Positions 22,070 to 23,062 of a stretch of 23,062 nucleotides of DNA are shown in pieces. Within the stretch, counting starts at the first letter, position 1, and every line of letters starts with the position of its first letter. Below the pieces are notes generated by a model, which was given only the letters and a program-made list of their open reading frames with translations, made no database searches and had not been told where the DNA came from. This stretch comes from an uncultured bacterium (GTDB lineage Bacteria; Patescibacteriota; Minisyncoccia; Minisyncoccales; JAQTVQ01). The translations under genes were made by a program, and so were the position numbers. The DNA is taken from NCBI GenBank assembly GCA_903839905.1, contig CAIMDX010000019.1, forward strand, positions 1-23,062. The letters run 5' to 3'.

Positions 22070-22333
22070 ATTGGATAGCATAAAAATCTTTCGCCAAAAA
22101 GATCAGCGGATTACCCCAAACACAATGGGCGGCGTTAGCCGCCACCGTATAGGTTCGAGCTTCGTTGTATAGCTTCACCATAAATAAAATGAAAATTTAA
22201 AAATCAAAATGCCTGCCGGTAGGCAGGGGAAATAGATGTTTGCATTTTAAATTAATCATCTTCAAAACGGAAACCTATAAAAGTTTGATTTAATTCTTTT
22301 TTGCAAAAAGACACAAAAAGTAAAAACAAAATT
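22070..22333. other. Non-coding spacer with GC hairpin and short repeat element
   Basis: This gap of 264 bases contains no gene I can support. It holds a perfect hairpin GGCGGC-GTTA-GCCGCC (22128-22143) and then two near-copies of GTATAGSTTC (22147-22156 and 22167-22176). The 16-mer TGCCTGCCGGTAGGCA (22210-22225) follows and is shared in reverse with 13581-13596. An AT-rich stretch leads up to the Mrr-like gene, without a clear promoter or ribosome binding site. Confidence 0.55.
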
Positions 22334-23062
22334 ATGGCAATCCCTACACAATCTAAAATATTGCTTCCTCTATTAAAAGCCGCTAGCGATGGAGCAGAAC
22401 ATCATGTAAATGAAGTGATAGATTTATTGGCAAATCACTTTCACCTTTCAGATAATGAAAAGAACCAACAATATCCAAGTGGGAACGATAATGTCTTCCG
22501 TAATAGAGTTAGGTTCGCGCGATCTTTTCTTGTGCGTGTTGGCTTATTGGAACACCCAAAAAGAGGATACATTAAAATATCCCACAAAGGACTTGAAGCA
22601 TTAAAAATTAATTCTTCACAAATTGATCCTGATTTCCTAAAACAACTTCCCGGGCTAGAACCATTATCATGGGGGAAAGAAAAAGAGGTTGATATTCAAA
22701 ACCCATCCGATTTACTTGAATATGGGTACCAAAATATTCTGCGGAGCCTGTCGCAAGAAATACTGGAAGTTGTTAAAAAATGTTCCCCGCGTTTTTTCGA
22801 AAAACTCGTTGTGGAATTATTGCTTAAAATGGGCTATGGCGGATTCGCTAACGACGCGGGAAAAGTTATTGGACAAAGTGGAGACGGAGGCATCGATGGC
22901 ATTATCAAAGAAGACAAACTTGGTCTCGATGTAATTTATATCCAAGCAAAACGATGGGAAAATGTAGTTGGAGAGCCAGTGATCAGAGATTTTGTTGGAA
23001 GCCTGGTAAAAAATCATGCCAACAAAGGAGTAATTATTACTCCTTCGCGTTTTACCAATGAC
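22334..23062 (+). CDS. mrr: Mrr-type restriction endonuclease (3' end beyond window)
   Basis: The first 243 residues are present and the gene runs past the window. Residues about 1-95 form an Mrr N-terminal winged-helix DNA-binding domain (PTQSKILLPLLKAASDG, then NRVRFARSFLVRVGLLEHPKRGYIKIS). Residues from about 150 form the Mrr catalytic PD-(D/E)xK nuclease domain: FEKLVVELLLKMGYGG, SGDGGIDGII with Asp188, and IQAKRW with Gln204 and Lys206. The catalytic core is intact. Mrr enzymes are usually type IV, cutting methylated foreign DNA. No methyltransferase is seen nearby, which fits this. It sits at the end of an accessory-looking stretch after tRNA-Leu. Confidence 0.92.
   Translation, partial: MAIPTQSKILLPLLKAASDGAEHHVNEVIDLLANHFHLSDNEKNQQYPSGNDNVFRNRVRFARSFLVRVGLLEHPKRGYIKISHKGLEALKINSSQIDPDFLKQLPGLEPLSWGKEKEVDIQNPSDLLEYGYQNILRSLSQEILEVVKKCSPRFFEKLVVELLLKMGYGGFANDAGKVIGQSGDGGIDGIIKEDKLGLDVIYIQAKRWENVVGEPVIRDFVGSLVKNHANKGVIITPSRFTND

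Noticed and set aside
22128..22143. GGGCGGCGTTAGCC resembles the end of an integron attC site
   Set aside because: The required complementary GGCTAAC-type box at 50-130 bases is absent, and the third purine of the core is C. No integrase or cassette layout is seen.
21330..23062. Duplicate of the tRNA-Leu 3' end that would mark an integrated element
   Set aside because: No copy of the last 15-20 bases of the tRNA was found downstream; GGTTCGAGCTTCG at 22152 is only a partial likeness. The far end may lie outside the window.

Overview
This looks like a chromosomal segment of an uncultured, reduced-genome bacterium, most likely of the Candidate Phyla Radiation (Patescibacteria, Parcubacteria-like). 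That is inference. The basis is short, AT-leaning housekeeping genes with few Shine-Dalgarno motifs, a class III anaerobic ribonucleotide reductase as the only dNTP route seen, a membrane protein with a short N-terminal helical domain of a kind I associate with these bacteria, a compact FtsZ, a tRNA without encoded CCA, and hairpin-forming intergenic repeats. TGA is used as stop (pth, dprA), so the code is standard table 11. No rRNA is present to confirm placement.

Layout. 1-6857 (minus strand): 5' part of a type IV pilin gene, a rhomboid protease, nrdD-nrdG, ftsA-ftsZ and ybeY. 6970-7604: a hicB-hicA-like toxin-antitoxin pair, followed by about 340 bases with no confident gene but a GC-rich foldable element (7727-7828). 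7949-10465: a divergent pair of envelope proteins, one with a TolB/PD40-like repeat domain and one an L,D-transpeptidase whose catalytic motif is split by a one-base frameshift. 10537-13355 (minus): yqeY, rpsU, hisS and lepB. 13635-19432 (plus): pth, dprA, topA and rel. Three copies of a roughly 120-bp palindromic repeat sit before pth, between pth and dprA, and between dprA and topA. 19481-21168 (minus): parA-parB. After tRNA-Leu(CAA) comes an accessory-looking end: an unknown single-pass membrane protein, a GC-rich foldable spacer and the start of an Mrr-type restriction endonuclease that runs out of the window.

How it works together. The core is cell-cycle and information housekeeping: deoxynucleotide supply, division (FtsA/FtsZ), segregation (ParA/ParB), topology (TopA), the stringent response (Rel), translation (HisRS, bS21, Pth, YbeY, tRNA-Leu) and secretion or wall work (LepB, rhomboid, L,D-transpeptidase). 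The pilin and DprA are both parts of the usual DNA-uptake route. Several start codons lie only 6-13 nt downstream of good -10 boxes, which suggests leaderless or near-leaderless transcripts as a common mode here. I did not find an obviously new multi-gene system. The best leads are the hairpin repeats, the structured element at 7727-7828, the tail-less FtsZ next to a normal FtsA, and the tRNA-adjacent accessory end.
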